Shown here: positions 17,089-27,105 of the stretch, one piece after another
Layout: every line of letters starts with the position of its first letter
Numbering within the stretch: position 1 is the stretch's first letter
Assembly: GCF_010672525.1 (NCBI RefSeq)
Contig: NZ_JAAHGH010000012.1
Coordinates: 62,001-126,000, forward strand
DNA from: Okeania sp. SIO2B3
Lineage (GTDB): Bacteria > Cyanobacteriota > Cyanobacteriia > Cyanobacteriales > Microcoleaceae
Direction: 5' to 3'
Length of the DNA stretch: 64,000 bases
Translations under genes and position numbers: made by a program
Notes under the pieces: model-generated
What the model was told of the DNA's origin: nothing
Databases searched by the model: none
The model's input: only the letters and a program-made list of their open reading frames with translations

Positions 17089-19881
17089 CTAATTCAGCAA
17101 CGCCAAGATTTTTTCATACTCGAAATTATAAAGGCATTGTTTTAAAGCCTCCCCTAACTCTTCGTCCTCCACAACAATTTTCTCCACTATACCATTCATG
17201 GTTTTACGATCTGAACTCAGGATAGCATCCTCTAATTCTCTTTGCCATTCTTTGGGTAATGTTGCTAAATTTTCTCGCGTTAATATCTTGCTTGTTAGTT
17301 TAATTTCTTTCTGATGCTCTCCTTCATAGATAAATTCTACGCCAATATGTTCTCTCATGGCCTCAAATATCTCTTCCTCTCGAAATGGCTTTCTCATAAA
17401 AGCACTACACCCTGCGGACAAGATTACCGCTTTTTGTTCTTCTAACACACTTGCAGTCAAGGCAATTATTGCTATCGCTTGTCCTTTTGTTGTCCCTTTG
17501 ATCTTCTGGGTGGCTTCGTAACCATCCATGACTGGCATCCGCATATCCATCCAAATCAAATGGGGTTCCCATACCTCGAAAATTTCGATGGCTTCTTTGC
17601 CGTTGCTCGCTTCTTTGAGTTCAAAACCTAGGGGATTAAGTAATTTCACTAACAACTGGCGATTAAGGGCTTTGTCATCTACGATCAGGATACGATAGCG
17701 GGGTTGGTTGGGGGCGAGAGCAATAACTCTCCGTTTTGGTTTTTGGCTTTCTACGTTTTCGGCTTCCACCTCTTCAGCTTGAATCTCAAAACTGAAGATT
17801 GTCCCTTTTCCTACTTCGGAGGTGACTTGGATATCGCCACCCATTAACTGCACGAATTTACGGGAGATGGGCAAGCCTAACCCCGTTCCTTCTTGTGCTT
17901 GTTTGCCGGTTTCAGTTTGAACAAAGGCTTCAAATAGTTTGTCTAGTTCTTCTGGGGCGATTCCAGCTCCGGTGTCTTCTACAGCAAAGGATATCCGTTT
18001 GAGCTGGGAATTTTTGTGGTGATCAACGGTGCTAGCTCGCAGGATAACACCTCCCACTTCTGTGAATTTGATGGCATTGTTGAGCAGGTTGATCAGGACT
18101 TGACGTAGTTTCACTTCGTCGGTGCGCAGGTAACGTGGTATTCTTTCGTCTCTTTCCAGTAACAATTGCAACCCTTTGCTGTCAGCTTTGAGTTGGAACA
18201 TATCGTGGATGTCTTCAAGGAGTCGGTGCAAGTCGAAGTTCTTTTCGTTGAGGGTGGTTTTACCAGCCTCTATTTTGGAGAGGTCGAGGACGTTGTTGAT
18301 GAGGGTCAGGAGGTGTTCTCCACTGCGGTAGATGATGCCGACGTTTTCTTGGTGTTCGAGAGGGAGGCTTTGGGAACGAGTCATCATTTGGGCAAAACCG
18401 AGGATGGCATTTAATGGACTTCTCAACTCGTGACTCATGTTGGCAATAAATGAACTTTTGGCTTGGTTCGCCACTTCGGCTTTTTCTTTAGCGACTTCTA
18501 ATTCGGCGGTTCGCTCTTGCACTCGTTGTTCAAGTTGGGTATTAGCTTGTTCTAAAGCACTAAAGGATGCTTGCAAGTGCTCAGACATTCTGTTGAAGGA
18601 TGTGCCGAGATTCTCTAATTCAGTGATACCTCGAATGTCAACTTTGTGAATGAGTTTGCTTTCATTGGCGATCGCCCCTGCGGATTCTTGCAAGCGTAAA
18701 ATCGGCTTTGCTATCCACTCGGATGAGAACAGACCTAGAGTGGTTGCTCCTCCTAGAGCCAGCAAACAGAGAGCGATGGTTTGGCGACGGTTGGCATCGA
18801 TCTGTTCCATGAAGTCTTTTTCGGGAATGGCGAGGACAATCAGCCATTCAATACCCCGCTCGTCTTTAAGGGGAGTTACTTGCAGAAATTGACGCTCCCC
18901 ATCCAATTTAAAGTCGAGTTTTTCGGTGGTTTTGATTTGGTTTAACGCGCTGAATTGCCCTAGAATATAGTCAGCACTGGCACGAGTTAACTTGTTCTGG
19001 CTTTCTGTTGCTGTGATTCTTTTGGTGACTGACTCTTGATTCTGTTTTTTAATCAGGAGGGGGGGTTCACCTGTAGATGTGGCAACTAAAGAACCATCCA
19101 ATTCAACAATAAACACTTGCCCTGATTTGCCAATTCTTAGCTCTTCCAAAAAATTGCTAATGTTTTCGAGGGTTATATTGACCCCAGTGACACCCTTTAC
19201 AGTTTTAGAGTCTGCTTCAAAGATAGGAGTTACAGCAGCAATTCCAATTTTTGGCTGACTCACAAACACAAAGATGGGAGACCAAACCGCTTCTCCACTT
19301 TCAACTGCCGATCTATACCAAGGACGCTCTGTCGGATCGTAATTAGGGGTTTGGGAAAATGCTCGTCCGAGATATCCTTGCTCGTCAATCTCATAAACAA
19401 TTTGAGTGTAACCTGTTGATTTACCGGATAGGGTGACGATCAGATTCTTGTGATCCCCAATGATTTCCTTTTCTAAATCAAGATATTCTAATTTTTCATT
19501 AGCATAACCAATGACACTAACTGTATCGAATTGTTGAATTTGATTGAGGAAGTAACGTCTCAAGGGTAGATTGATATCAAGGGAAGAGTCTACATCCAAA
19601 TAACCTTGACGAATGGCATCTAGATTAATGCGAGTGACTTGGTGAGGAACTTTTAGGAAGGAAAGGACTGTTGCTTCTACGCGTTCAGTCAGTTCTTGTT
19701 TTAACTGATCTACAACATTATTCACTGCTTGCCGTCCATTGCGAAAGGAGAACCAACCCACTAATCCCACCGCTGCAAAGATTTGCAAAATAAAGGGGAT
19801 AATTAAAACCAAACGGAGGGGGAGTTTGAAACTACGTGGAGCAGTTGAGGGACTAGAGGGGGTTTTTGGTTGTAATACCAT
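17089..19881 (-). CDS. Cache-HAMP hybrid histidine kinase
   Basis: A membrane sensor kinase of 930 residues from the ATG at 19881; an in-frame TTG two codons earlier is unlikely. A transmembrane helix near 25-45 precedes a periplasmic double-Cache domain (about 50-365; contains [11 protein letters not shown] and [10 protein letters not shown]), a second transmembrane helix (about 370-390), HAMP (about 390-440), coiled coil, HisKA with [14 protein letters not shown], ATPase ([24 protein letters not shown]) and a receiver with [11 protein letters not shown]. The helical tail ending [11 protein letters not shown] is shared with its neighbour. dCache domains sense small molecules such as amino acids; the ligand here is unknown. 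It has close sequence identity with the 20784 gene. Confidence 0.92.
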   Translation of the reverse strand: MVLQPKTPSSPSTAPRSFKLPLRLVLIIPFILQIFAAVGLVGWFSFRNGRQAVNNVVDQLKQELTERVEATVLSFLKVPHQVTRINLDAIRQGYLDVDSSLDINLPLRRYFLNQIQQFDTVSVIGYANEKLEYLDLEKEIIGDHKNLIVTLSGKSTGYTQIVYEIDEQGYLGRAFSQTPNYDPTERPWYRSAVESGEAVWSPIFVFVSQPKIGIAAVTPIFEADSKTVKGVTGVNITLENISNFLEELRIGKSGQVFIVELDGSLVATSTGEPPLLIKKQNQESVTKRITATESQNKLTRASADYILGQFSALNQIKTTEKLDFKLDGERQFLQVTPLKDERGIEWLIVLAIPEKDFMEQIDANRRQTIALCLLALGGATTLGLFSSEWIAKPILRLQESAGAIANESKLIHKVDIRGITELENLGTSFNRMSEHLQASFSALEQANTQLEQRVQERTAELEVAKEKAEVANQAKSSFIANMSHELRSPLNAILGFAQMMTRSQSLPLEHQENVGIIYRSGEHLLTLINNVLDLSKIEAGKTTLNEKNFDLHRLLEDIHDMFQLKADSKGLQLLLERDERIPRYLRTDEVKLRQVLINLLNNAIKFTEVGGVILRASTVDHHKNSQLKRISFAVEDTGAGIAPEELDKLFEAFVQTETGKQAQEGTGLGLPISRKFVQLMGGDIQVTSEVGKGTIFSFEIQAEEVEAENVESQKPKRRVIALAPNQPRYRILIVDDKALNRQLLVKLLNPLGFELKEASNGKEAIEIFEVWEPHLIWMDMRMPVMDGYEATQKIKGTTKGQAIAIIALTASVLEEQKAVILSAGCSAFMRKPFREEEIFEAMREHIGVEFIYEGEHQKEIKLTSKILTRENLATLPKEWQRELEDAILSSDRKTMNGIVEKIVVEDEELGEALKQCLYNFEYEKILALLN

Positions 19882-19982
19882 TTTCAAAAAATATTGCTAC
19901 ATTGGCTATTCAAGGTATTAGGTGTTAGGTATAAGAAATAAACAGTGAAAATTTTTCAATTCCCTTAAGCATCTATATTTTA

Positions 19983-20076
19983 CAGGACTTACGCAAATTG
20001 ACTTTGAAAGCACCATTTGTTGTAGGGGCGAATGGCATTCGCCCTCCCTATATGTAGAGTCTCTGCGTAAGTCCTG
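19983..20076. mobile_element. CAGGACTTACGCA-family MITE with 5-bp duplication
   Basis: A 94-base element with ends CAGGACTTACGCA and TGCGTAAGTCCTG, flanked by TTTTA on both sides (19978-19982 and 20077-20081). The inner part includes a short palindrome around GGCGAATGGCATTCGCC. It lies in the remnant zone between two Cache kinases. Confidence 0.8.
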
Positions 20077-20149
20077 TTTTACTGTAACAATCTTTCTTGA
20101 ATTTGGTATAACATCGGAGTTAAGTGTTGAAGTACATTGATACGGCTCT

Positions 20150-20209
20150 AATTTTGATAATTTCAACTGCCTGATAATTAGCAACTTCAATTGTTTTTCT
20201 CTCTATCAT
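20150..20209 (-). pseudogene. 5' remnant of a second giant Ser/Thr-histidine kinase
   Basis: Read from the ATG at 20209 on the minus strand the sequence encodes MIERKTIEVANYQAVEIIKI, clearly matching the N-terminus of the 9805 gene (MIETKTIKIANYHALELIHE). The match stops after about twenty codons. The 80 bases upstream (20210-20295) also match the 5' region of the 9805 gene (shared TTGAGTCTAATTTT and CTAGTTTACTTC). A complete paralogue therefore once stood here and lost all but its start and leader. Confidence 0.75.
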
Positions 20210-20396
20210 TGGCTTAATTTGTTCGTCCTTGAGTCTAATTTTTTTGCTCCTGAGCCTAGTTTACTTCATTTTTTTCTGACAGTCCAATTATTAGACATCT
20301 TTGCAAAATCAATAAATTGTGATAATAATGAGCAAAAAATTAATTTTTGGGGAGACAGGAGAGAGGATACAGGAGACAGGAGGTAATATCATGTCC

Positions 20397-20776
20397 GGTT
20401 GAATACTTATAATTAGGGTTTGCGCTCAAAAGTCTTATGGGTAAGGGTAGGAGACAACCCACCCCTAACCCCTCCCAGGAGGGGAGGGGAAGAGAGGAGA
20501 CAGGAGACGGGAGAAATGTATCGGGAGCGAGGAGGTAGGATTAAGAATTGTCCTAAGATTTTTCTGTCCGAAGGTTTGCCTTTTATGCTAACATGCATGA
20601 GGGTTTTAGACTAAAATCAGCGCACAATTGGGCAATTCAAGAAGGCTAAAACCTTTACTTGTCAATGCTTTTAGATTTAATCAGCAAGCCCTAATTAAGA
20701 TAGTAGGGGAGTGGGGGAGTAGGGGAGTGAGGGAGTAGGGAAAATAGAAAGATTTACTGTTAAAGCACTTATGATA
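20397..20776. mobile_element. TATCATGTCCGG-family MITE, interrupted by a second element
   Basis: The left end TATCATGTCCGG is preceded by TAA. Its sequence (GGTTGAATACTTAT then GTAGGGGAG) matches the minus strand of 31060-31178, but here the match is split by the GGGYTTGCTGA element at 20416-20691. The right end near ATGATA at 20776 is degenerate, so that boundary is uncertain. Confidence 0.5.
20416..20691. mobile_element. GGGYTTGCTGA-family MITE with TAATTA duplication
   Basis: A 276-base element from GGGTTTGCGCTC to ATCAGCAAGCCC, flanked by TAATTA on both sides (20410-20415, 20692-20697). It contains the GC palindrome and a run of AGGAGAC units. It is nested in the TATCATGTCCGG element. 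Confidence 0.75.
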
Positions 20777-20783
20777 TGCAGGA

Positions 20784-23507
20784 CTACTCACATAAAATGT
20801 TCAAGATTTTTTCATACTCGAAGTTATAAAGAGATGTTTGTAAAGCCTCCGCTAACTCCTCGTATTCGAGAGAAATTTTTTCTACTATACCATTCATGGC
20901 TTTGCGGTCTGAACTCAGGATAGCATCCTTTAATCCTATTTGCCATTCTTCGGGTAATCTTGCTAAATTTTCTGGCGTTAATATCTCCCTTGTGAGTTTG
21001 ATTTCTTTCTCTTGCACTTCTTCATAGATAAACTCGACACCAATATGTTTGTGCATCGCCTCAAATATATCTTCCTCTCGAAATGGCTTTCTCATAAAAG
21101 CATCACATCCTGCAGACAAGATTACTGCTTTTTCTTCTTCTAACACACTTGCAGTCAAGGCAATGATTGCCGTTGCTTGTCCTTGGGTCGTGGCTTTTAT
21201 ATTCTGGGTGGCTTTGTAACCATCCATGACTGGCATCCGCATATCCATCCAAATCAAATGGGGTTCCCAGACCTCGAAAATTTCGATAGCTTCTTTGCCG
21301 TTGCTGGCTTCTTTGATTTCAAATCCGAGGGGGTTGAGCAGTTTCACTAACAACTTGCGATCGAGGATTTTTTCATCTACGATCAGGATGCGATAGCGGG
21401 GTTGGTTGGGAGCGAGGGCGATGACTCTCCGTTTTTGCTTTTCCGTTTCTACGACTTCGGCATCCACCCCTTCAACTTGAATCTCAAAACCGAAGGTCGT
21501 CCCTTGTCCCACTTGCGAGGTGATTTGGATATCGCCGCCCATTAACTGCACGAATTTACGGGAGATGGGCAAGCCTAACCCCGTTCCTTCTTGTGCTTCT
21601 TTGCCAGTTTTGGTTTGGACGAAGGCTTCAAAGAGTTTCTCAAGTTCTTCTGGGGCAATTCCGGCTCCGGTGTCTTCTACAGCAAAGGATATCCGTTTGG
21701 ACTGGGAACTTTCTGAGATTTCGATAGGAGTTGCTCGCAGGGTGACACCTCCTGCTTCGGTGAATTTGATGGCATTGTTCAACAAATTGATCAGGACTTG
21801 GCGCAGTTTAACTTCATCGGTGCGAATGTAGCGGGGCACGCTTTCCTCTCTTTCCAGTAACAGTTGCAACCCTTTGCCGTCGGCTTTGAGTTGGAACATA
21901 TGGTGGATGTCGTCGAGAAGGCGATGCAAGTCGAAGTTCTTTTGGTTGAGGGTGATTTTACCAGCCTCAATTTTGGAGAATTCGAGAACGTTGTTGATGA
22001 GGGTGAGGAGGTGTTCTCCACTGCGAGAGATGATAGCAAAGTTTTCTTGGTAGTCGCGGGGGAGGGTTTGGGAACGGGTCATAATTTGGGTGAAACCCAG
22101 GATGGCATTTAATGGAGTTCTCAACTCGTGACTCATGTTGGCAATAAATCTGCTTTTCGCTTGATTAGCAACTTCGGCTTTTTCTTTGGCAACTACAAGT
22201 TCAGCATTAGTTTGTTCGAGGGTTTGAAAAGATTCTTTTAATTGACCGGCCATGCTATTGAATGATTGGGCTAATTCTCCCAATTCATCGTGACCGTGAC
22301 GTTCCAAATGAACGGTGCGCTCCCATTTGCCTTGAGCGATATCTTTAGCTGACTGGTTCAACGCAATTAAAGGATGAGTCACCCAACGAGCTGTTAAAAT
22401 TCCTATGGTGGCAGCAATAACTAATGCAATAATACAAAGAATGATTGTTACTCGCGTATTCTGATTAATTTGTGCCATAAAATCTGCTTCTGGAATAATC
22501 ACGACAATTAACCAGTCCAAACCTTTGGCGTTGGGATCTTCAAAAGGAGTAACTTGGAGAAAATAGCGTTCATCATTGATCAAAAATTCGAGATGTTGAG
22601 ATTTTTCAATCTTGTTTAAATTGCCAAAATGATTTTGTAAATAATTTGTTGTCGAGCGAATGGTGGAAATTTGACTATTGCTTGCATTGAGACGGACTAA
22701 ATCTTCTCCTTGACTTAGAAATGGCTGTTCTTCTGTTGAGGAAGCAACAATATTGCCATCGCGTTCGATAATAAAAATTTTTCCTGTTCGACCAACACGT
22801 AAATTTTTGAGAAAATCACCTATTTCTTCGAGAGTAATATCAATTCCCGTTACACCCAATAATTTTCCCGATTCATTATAAACAGGTTTTGAGAGGGTCA
22901 TCCCCAAGGTTTTGTGAGAGAAGAAAATATAAAGACTCCATGTAGAAATTTGAGATTGAAATGATTCTTGATACCATGGTCGCAATCGCATTTTATAGTT
23001 AGGACGACCACTAACTTTTTTCGTGGGACGACCTTGAGCGTCGATCGCATAGGATTGAAACTCTCGTTGAGTGGTTAATGGATCGGATATCTTATAGACT
23101 AATTTTCCATCGGTTCGTCCTACTCCGATATACTTTTCTTGTTCGTGTATGCCAATTTGAATGGTGTTAATTTTTGGAGTGAATTTAACTTGTTTCCAAA
23201 AGTAATCTCTGATTTTTTCCGGATTATTGACATTGAGAATATTGATATTGAAAGCCGAATCATTCAATGTATTGATAGTGTGAGGAATTTCGAGATAGTC
23301 ACCAACATACTGGGTTGCTCTTGACGTAATTTCTTCCCGCAGTTCTTGAGTGATTTCCCGGATCGCTTTCTGACTATTTTTAAATGACAGATAACTAACA
23401 ATTCCAACTGCAGAAACAATTTGGATAATAAATGGGATAACAAAAACTGTGCGAAGAGAAATGGAGGAAAAGAGTTTTTTCATTTTTTTATCTTTATTTT
23501 TAATCAT
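20784..23507 (-). CDS. Cache-HAMP hybrid histidine kinase (paralogue)
   Basis: A 907-residue membrane hybrid kinase with the same plan as the 17089 gene: transmembrane helix near 20-38, periplasmic double-Cache sensor ([21 protein letters not shown]), second transmembrane helix near 355-375, HAMP, HisKA with [14 protein letters not shown], ATPase ([19 protein letters not shown]), receiver with [11 protein letters not shown], and the helical tail. In the receiver the usual VDDK acidic pair reads VDEK, so D-E replaces D-D; this probably still binds Mg. The Cache domain is the most diverged part relative to its neighbour, so the two probably sense different ligands while sharing output. The start could also be the ATG eight codons in. 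Confidence 0.92.
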   Translation of the reverse strand: MIKNKDKKMKKLFSSISLRTVFVIPFIIQIVSAVGIVSYLSFKNSQKAIREITQELREEITSRATQYVGDYLEIPHTINTLNDSAFNINILNVNNPEKIRDYFWKQVKFTPKINTIQIGIHEQEKYIGVGRTDGKLVYKISDPLTTQREFQSYAIDAQGRPTKKVSGRPNYKMRLRPWYQESFQSQISTWSLYIFFSHKTLGMTLSKPVYNESGKLLGVTGIDITLEEIGDFLKNLRVGRTGKIFIIERDGNIVASSTEEQPFLSQGEDLVRLNASNSQISTIRSTTNYLQNHFGNLNKIEKSQHLEFLINDERYFLQVTPFEDPNAKGLDWLIVVIIPEADFMAQINQNTRVTIILCIIALVIAATIGILTARWVTHPLIALNQSAKDIAQGKWERTVHLERHGHDELGELAQSFNSMAGQLKESFQTLEQTNAELVVAKEKAEVANQAKSRFIANMSHELRTPLNAILGFTQIMTRSQTLPRDYQENFAIISRSGEHLLTLINNVLEFSKIEAGKITLNQKNFDLHRLLDDIHHMFQLKADGKGLQLLLEREESVPRYIRTDEVKLRQVLINLLNNAIKFTEAGGVTLRATPIEISESSQSKRISFAVEDTGAGIAPEELEKLFEAFVQTKTGKEAQEGTGLGLPISRKFVQLMGGDIQITSQVGQGTTFGFEIQVEGVDAEVVETEKQKRRVIALAPNQPRYRILIVDEKILDRKLLVKLLNPLGFEIKEASNGKEAIEIFEVWEPHLIWMDMRMPVMDGYKATQNIKATTQGQATAIIALTASVLEEEKAVILSAGCDAFMRKPFREEDIFEAMHKHIGVEFIYEEVQEKEIKLTREILTPENLARLPEEWQIGLKDAILSSDRKAMNGIVEKISLEYEELAEALQTSLYNFEYEKILNILCE

Positions 23508-23508
23508 A

Positions 23509-23596
23509 ACTAATGTTTTTAAGATAAAATATTCAAGATTTTTTCATATTTGAAGTTATAAAAACATTTTTGTAAAGCTTCCGCTAACTCCTCACT
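23509..23596 (-). pseudogene. Duplicated 3' tail fragment of a hybrid kinase
   Basis: These 88 bases repeat the last codons of the Cache kinases (YNFEYEKIL region) plus the bases beyond the stop. The 34 bases at 23509-23542 recur exactly at 23594-23627, where the next remnant begins. It lies just upstream of the 20784 gene start. Confidence 0.7.
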
Positions 23597-23627
23597 AATG
23601 TTTTTAAGATAAAATATTCAAGATTTT

Positions 23628-23847
23628 GGCGTTGGTAATTTGAGGTATGATACCATGTCCGGATAAGAGCGCGATAGAACTCCGTTCTGTTTACGCTCCC
23701 CGAAAAACTTTCTCCTTCTACTCGGGGTTTCTTCTTCTTTCTTCCCTCCTGACTCCTGAGGACTGACTTCCCCTCCTGGGAGGGGTCAGGGGTGGGTTGA
23801 CTCCTAAAGAATTAAGATTAATATCATACACGCGCTTTACCAACGCC
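23628..23847. mobile_element. GGCGTTGG-family MITE with 8-bp duplication
   Basis: A 220-base element with ends GGCGTTGGTAA and TTTACCAACGCC, flanked by AAGATTTT on both sides (23620-23627, 23848-23855). Deleting it with one flank restores the kinase-tail sequence seen at 23534-23545. It includes a TACCATGTCCGG stretch and the GC palindrome. Confidence 0.8.
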
Positions 23848-24026
23848 AAGATTTTTTCATACTTGAAGTTATAAAGACATTTTTGTAAAGCTTCCGCTAA
23901 CTCCTCGTGTTCCAGAGAAATTTTCTCCACTATACCATTCATGGTTTTGCGATCTGAACTCAGGATAGCATCCTTTAATTCTATTTGCCATTCTTCGGGT
24001 AATGTCGCTAAATTTTCTCGTTTTAT

Positions 24027-24290
24027 ACCAATTTGATAAATGTTTGCTACAAATAGTTAGGCTATTTCGTAAGGAGTCAACCCACCCCCGCCCCTCCCAG
24101 GAGGGGAACTCAGTCGGACCGAGTCACACGGGAATTGCTTTAATACCAGTTTTTAGGTCGCTAAATTCTCTTTTTCTCTTGGATATGGCGAGGGAAGCTC
24201 AGAAGATCGACCGCTTTATCAAAGGGACATTTCCTGCAAAATCTTTTGATCGCACTTATTATTCAAACACATCTTTTTTCAAATTAGTGT
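24027..24290. mobile_element. TACCA-family element inside kinase remnant
   Basis: The left end TACCAATTTGATAAATG and much of the body match the minus strand of 46270-46488. It has an extra variable-core module near 24172-24222. The right end is degenerate, so the boundary is approximate. Confidence 0.6.
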
Positions 24291-24432
24291 TAATATCTCC
24301 CCTGTTAGTTTGATTTCTTTTTCTTGCACTTCTTCATAAATAAACTCAACTCCTATCTGTTAGTGCATCCCCTAGAATAGCTATTAAAATAAACCATAAA
24401 AATGCACAATAATAAACAAGAATTACCTAATC

Positions 24433-24543
24433 TCAAAAAGTCATAATTATTGCAGCATCAGGTGGTAGACCACCAAAATTATCACCTTCATAATCAGTGG
24501 AAAAAGCCAGTAACTGATTACTTCTCTCGTCTGCCTTGCACAT
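24433..24543 (-). other. Short unassigned reading frame, possibly a gene fragment
   Basis: A 36-residue frame containing LLAFSTDYEGDNFGGLPPDA. The composition looks protein-like rather than random, but there is no recognisable family, no clear ribosome binding site and no transmembrane segment. It may be the 3' end of a lost gene between the kinase remnants and the Rieske gene. Confidence 0.2.
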
Positions 24544-24590
24544 AAAGCTATATAATACTAAGTACCTTAATTAAAATAATTAACATTCTG

Positions 24591-25988
24591 ATGATTACTA
24601 ACGCTGTAAAAAATTCCCACAATACCTCTTTAAGTGCAGGTGGAACTGACCCAGAATATTTTGATTGGCAAGAAGTTTGGTATCCAGTTCATTATGTAGA
24701 AGATTTAGACAAAACTAAACCTACACCCTTTACATTATTAGAACGAGATATTGTGATTTGGTGGGAGGAAAAAAAACATCAATGGCGCGTATTTGAAGAC
24801 CAATGTCCTCATCGTTTAGCGCCGCTTTCTCAAGGTAGAATTAATGAGGCTGGATGTTTAGAATGTCCTTACCATGGTTGGGCATTTTCAGGCAGAGGAA
24901 ACTGTGAAATTATTCCTCAACAAAAAGAAGGAGGAGAGGCTGAAAAATCATCAAGAGCAACGGTTAAATCTCTGCCTACAAAAGTGTGTCAAGGTCTTTT
25001 ATTTGTCTATGCAGGAAAAGTAGAAAATGCGGCTCAAATACCTATTCCTACAGTTGATGTTTTAGATGAAAGTTCTAATGAATGGGTTTGTTTAAATACT
25101 TTTCGAGATTTACCTTATGATGCTTTAACATTAATGGAAAATGTTTTAGATGCTAGTCATATTCCATATACTCATCATCGTACTGTGGGAAACCGCGCCA
25201 ATGTTTCTCCTGTAGAATTAGAAATAGTAGAATCAGGAAAGTGGGGGTTTAAAGGAGTCTGGGAAGAAGGTCCGAGAAAAGGAACTTTGGGAAGACAAGA
25301 AACTACTTTTATGGCTCCTGCAATGATGTGGCATGACCTTACTTCTAAACAATTTGGTCGTACATTAACAGTTGTATATGCAACACCTATTCGGAAAGGA
25401 GAATGTCGTTTATTTGCTCGTTTTCCTTTTAAGTTTTCTTCTCCATTTCCCAAATTTTTTATTCAGTTAAGCCCTCGTTGGTATTCTCATATTGGGCAAA
25501 ATGGAGTATTGGAAGATGACCAAATATTTTTACATCATCAAGAACGGTATTTAGAAGCAAAAGGTGGCAGTGCGAATTTTTCCAAGGCTTTTTATTTACC
25601 GACAAAAGCAGATTTATTTGTATTTGAATTGCGTTCTTGGGTGAATAAATATCATGCTCAGTTATTTCCTAATGCAACTTTAGGTTCTGCTCTTTCTTCA
25701 GAAATATTATTAGATAGATATCATTCTCATACTAAAAAATGTAGTAGTTGTCGCACTGCTTTAAAAAATTTACAACGAATCAAAATAGGAGTAATAATTA
25801 CTACTTCAGCTATGTTGATGATTATCCTATTATTACTGTTGATTTTGGAAAATCTAAATATAATTGGGATGATTTTTATGATTTTAAGTTTACCTCTTGG
25901 GGTGATTTCATGGTTATGGTTAAATCAATTAGAAAAACAGTTTTATCAAGGTCGAGAAACTCCCCCTAGAAATTTATCAGATAATTAG
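24591..25988 (+). CDS. PAO/Tic55-type Rieske oxygenase with C-terminal membrane anchor
   Basis: A 465-residue non-haem oxygenase. The Rieske [2Fe-2S] ligands are C72/H74 (CPHRLAPL) and C92/H95 (CPYHGW). The mononuclear iron site is in NVLDASHIPYTHH near residue 190. Near residue 385 there is KCSSC, the CxxC conserved in the pheophorbide a oxygenase/Tic55/PTC52 (ACD1) group and proposed as a thioredoxin-responsive pair. Two adjacent hydrophobic helices (about 400-420 and 425-445) anchor it, presumably to thylakoid or plasma membrane. Plant members act on chlorophyll breakdown products or protochlorophyllide; the substrate here is unknown. The last base of its TAG stop is the first base of a mobile element, so the original C-terminus may have differed. 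Confidence 0.88.
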   Translation: MITNAVKNSHNTSLSAGGTDPEYFDWQEVWYPVHYVEDLDKTKPTPFTLLERDIVIWWEEKKHQWRVFEDQCPHRLAPLSQGRINEAGCLECPYHGWAFSGRGNCEIIPQQKEGGEAEKSSRATVKSLPTKVCQGLLFVYAGKVENAAQIPIPTVDVLDESSNEWVCLNTFRDLPYDALTLMENVLDASHIPYTHHRTVGNRANVSPVELEIVESGKWGFKGVWEEGPRKGTLGRQETTFMAPAMMWHDLTSKQFGRTLTVVYATPIRKGECRLFARFPFKFSSPFPKFFIQLSPRWYSHIGQNGVLEDDQIFLHHQERYLEAKGGSANFSKAFYLPTKADLFVFELRSWVNKYHAQLFPNATLGSALSSEILLDRYHSHTKKCSSCRTALKNLQRIKIGVIITTSAMLMIILLLLLILENLNIIGMIFMILSLPLGVISWLWLNQLEKQFYQGRETPPRNLSDN

Positions 25989-26231
25989 GATTTGATCTCA
26001 AAAATCTTTTAGTAGGGGTAGGAGACAGGAGACAGGAGACAGGAGAAATGGGAATGAGCGAGCAAGTAGGAGTAACAATTGTAAGAATGGTTTTTCTGCC
26101 CAACTATGCGCCTAAAATACGCTCTTTTTTGAGCGTTTTAGACGTGATAACAGGCACTTTTTAAAGGCTCCAAAAAGGCTAAACTCTTTATATGTCAATA
26201 CTTTGATATTTAATCAGCAAGCCCTAAGCCC
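25988..26231. mobile_element. GGGYTTGCTGA-family MITE abutting the Rieske stop codon
   Basis: Flanked by TAATTA (25982-25987 and 26232-26237). The left end reads GGATTTGATCTC and the right end ATCAGCAAGCCC followed by a duplicated TAAGCCC. It carries tandem GGAGACA units. Near 26065-26085 it contains AGTAACAATTGTAAG, the uninterrupted version of the site hit by another element at 45886. Confidence 0.7.
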
Positions 26232-26237
26232 TAATTA

Positions 26238-26482
26238 TATCATGTCCGGTAGCATCGGTATTGTATAGCGAAGGTAAGGAAGAAGGAAGAGGGAAGAAGG
26301 AAGAAGGCTTAAAAGCTTGAACAGGACTTACGCAAATTGACTTTTAAAGCACCATTTGCCCCTACAAATGGTATTTGCCCTCGCTATATGTAGAGTCTCT
26401 GCGTAAGTCCTGTTGAAAAAACCTAAATTTCCTGTAGATATTCACCCTTGGATTTACACAAACGATACCAGCGGACATGATA
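26238..26482. mobile_element. TATCATGTCCGG-family MITE carrying a nested element
   Basis: Ends TATCATGTCCGG and GCGGACATGATA, flanked by TTA (26235-26237, 26483-26485). It matches the copies at 6144 and 55664, except for a 96-base interruption at 26322-26417. It directly follows the GGGYTTGCTGA element. Confidence 0.8.
26322..26412. mobile_element. CAGGACTTACGCA-family MITE nested in another MITE
   Basis: A 91-base element flanked by TTGAA on both sides (26317-26321, 26413-26417). The homologous elements at 6144 and 55664 lack it, so this window supplies its empty site. Confidence 0.85.
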
Positions 26483-27105
26483 TTAGGAAATATCAAATAT
26501 GGCGATCGCTATACAGCGGTTTTCCTGCACGGTAGACCACAGTAGGGATGTTCCATGGAACGTCCCTACTGGGCGCGTGATTGTGACGATGTGGTTCATC
26601 AATATTAAAAGCGCTATAAGCAAGAAGAAAGACTGTCATAGCCATAGTTTATAGCACAAGGAAGAAGGAAAAATCTGGCGTTGTTAGTGCAAGCATCTTG
26701 CTCGCGTTATGAATCATTATAATTAGCCGATGTCCTCACCTTTCCTTCGACTGCTATAATACTATAGCAACTGCCATTACTATTTTTGACTTAAGAATAT
26801 CTGTTTCGTAACACATAGAAATAATTAGAACGGGAGCAAGATGCTCCCACTAGCTATACCATTACAATGCACTAGGACCCTTATTTCTTCCTTCTGTGCT
26901 AAATAACTAAATGCTCTTCTGTGTTAGAGAACTAAACACCTTCTTCCTTATTCCTTCTTTTTTCCTCCTGACTCGGTCTTTCCCCTCCCCTCCTGGGAGG
27001 GGTTAGGGGTGGGTTGACTCCTGAGGACTCCATCGTTTATTTATTATAACTAAACACCTTCTTCCTTCTTCCCTCTTCCCTCTTCCTTCTTCCTTCTTCC
27101 TTCTC

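Larger units (their letters stand above)
23594..24366 (-). pseudogene. Remnant of a hybrid histidine kinase 3' end, split by two elements
   Basis: Minus-strand sequence here matches the C-terminal tail of the 20784 and 17089 kinases ([20 protein letters not shown], then the LAREILT/QEKEI region up to about 24366). It is interrupted first by the GGCGTTGG element (23628-23847), then by a TACCA-family element (about 24027-24290). Removing both restores a continuous match. The catalytic parts are absent, so it cannot be active. It marks an additional kinase gene lost from the array. Confidence 0.75.

Noticed and set aside
24002-24313. A 103-codon open frame on the plus strand
   Set aside because: It lies across a mobile element inverted within a kinase remnant, and its product is repeat-derived.
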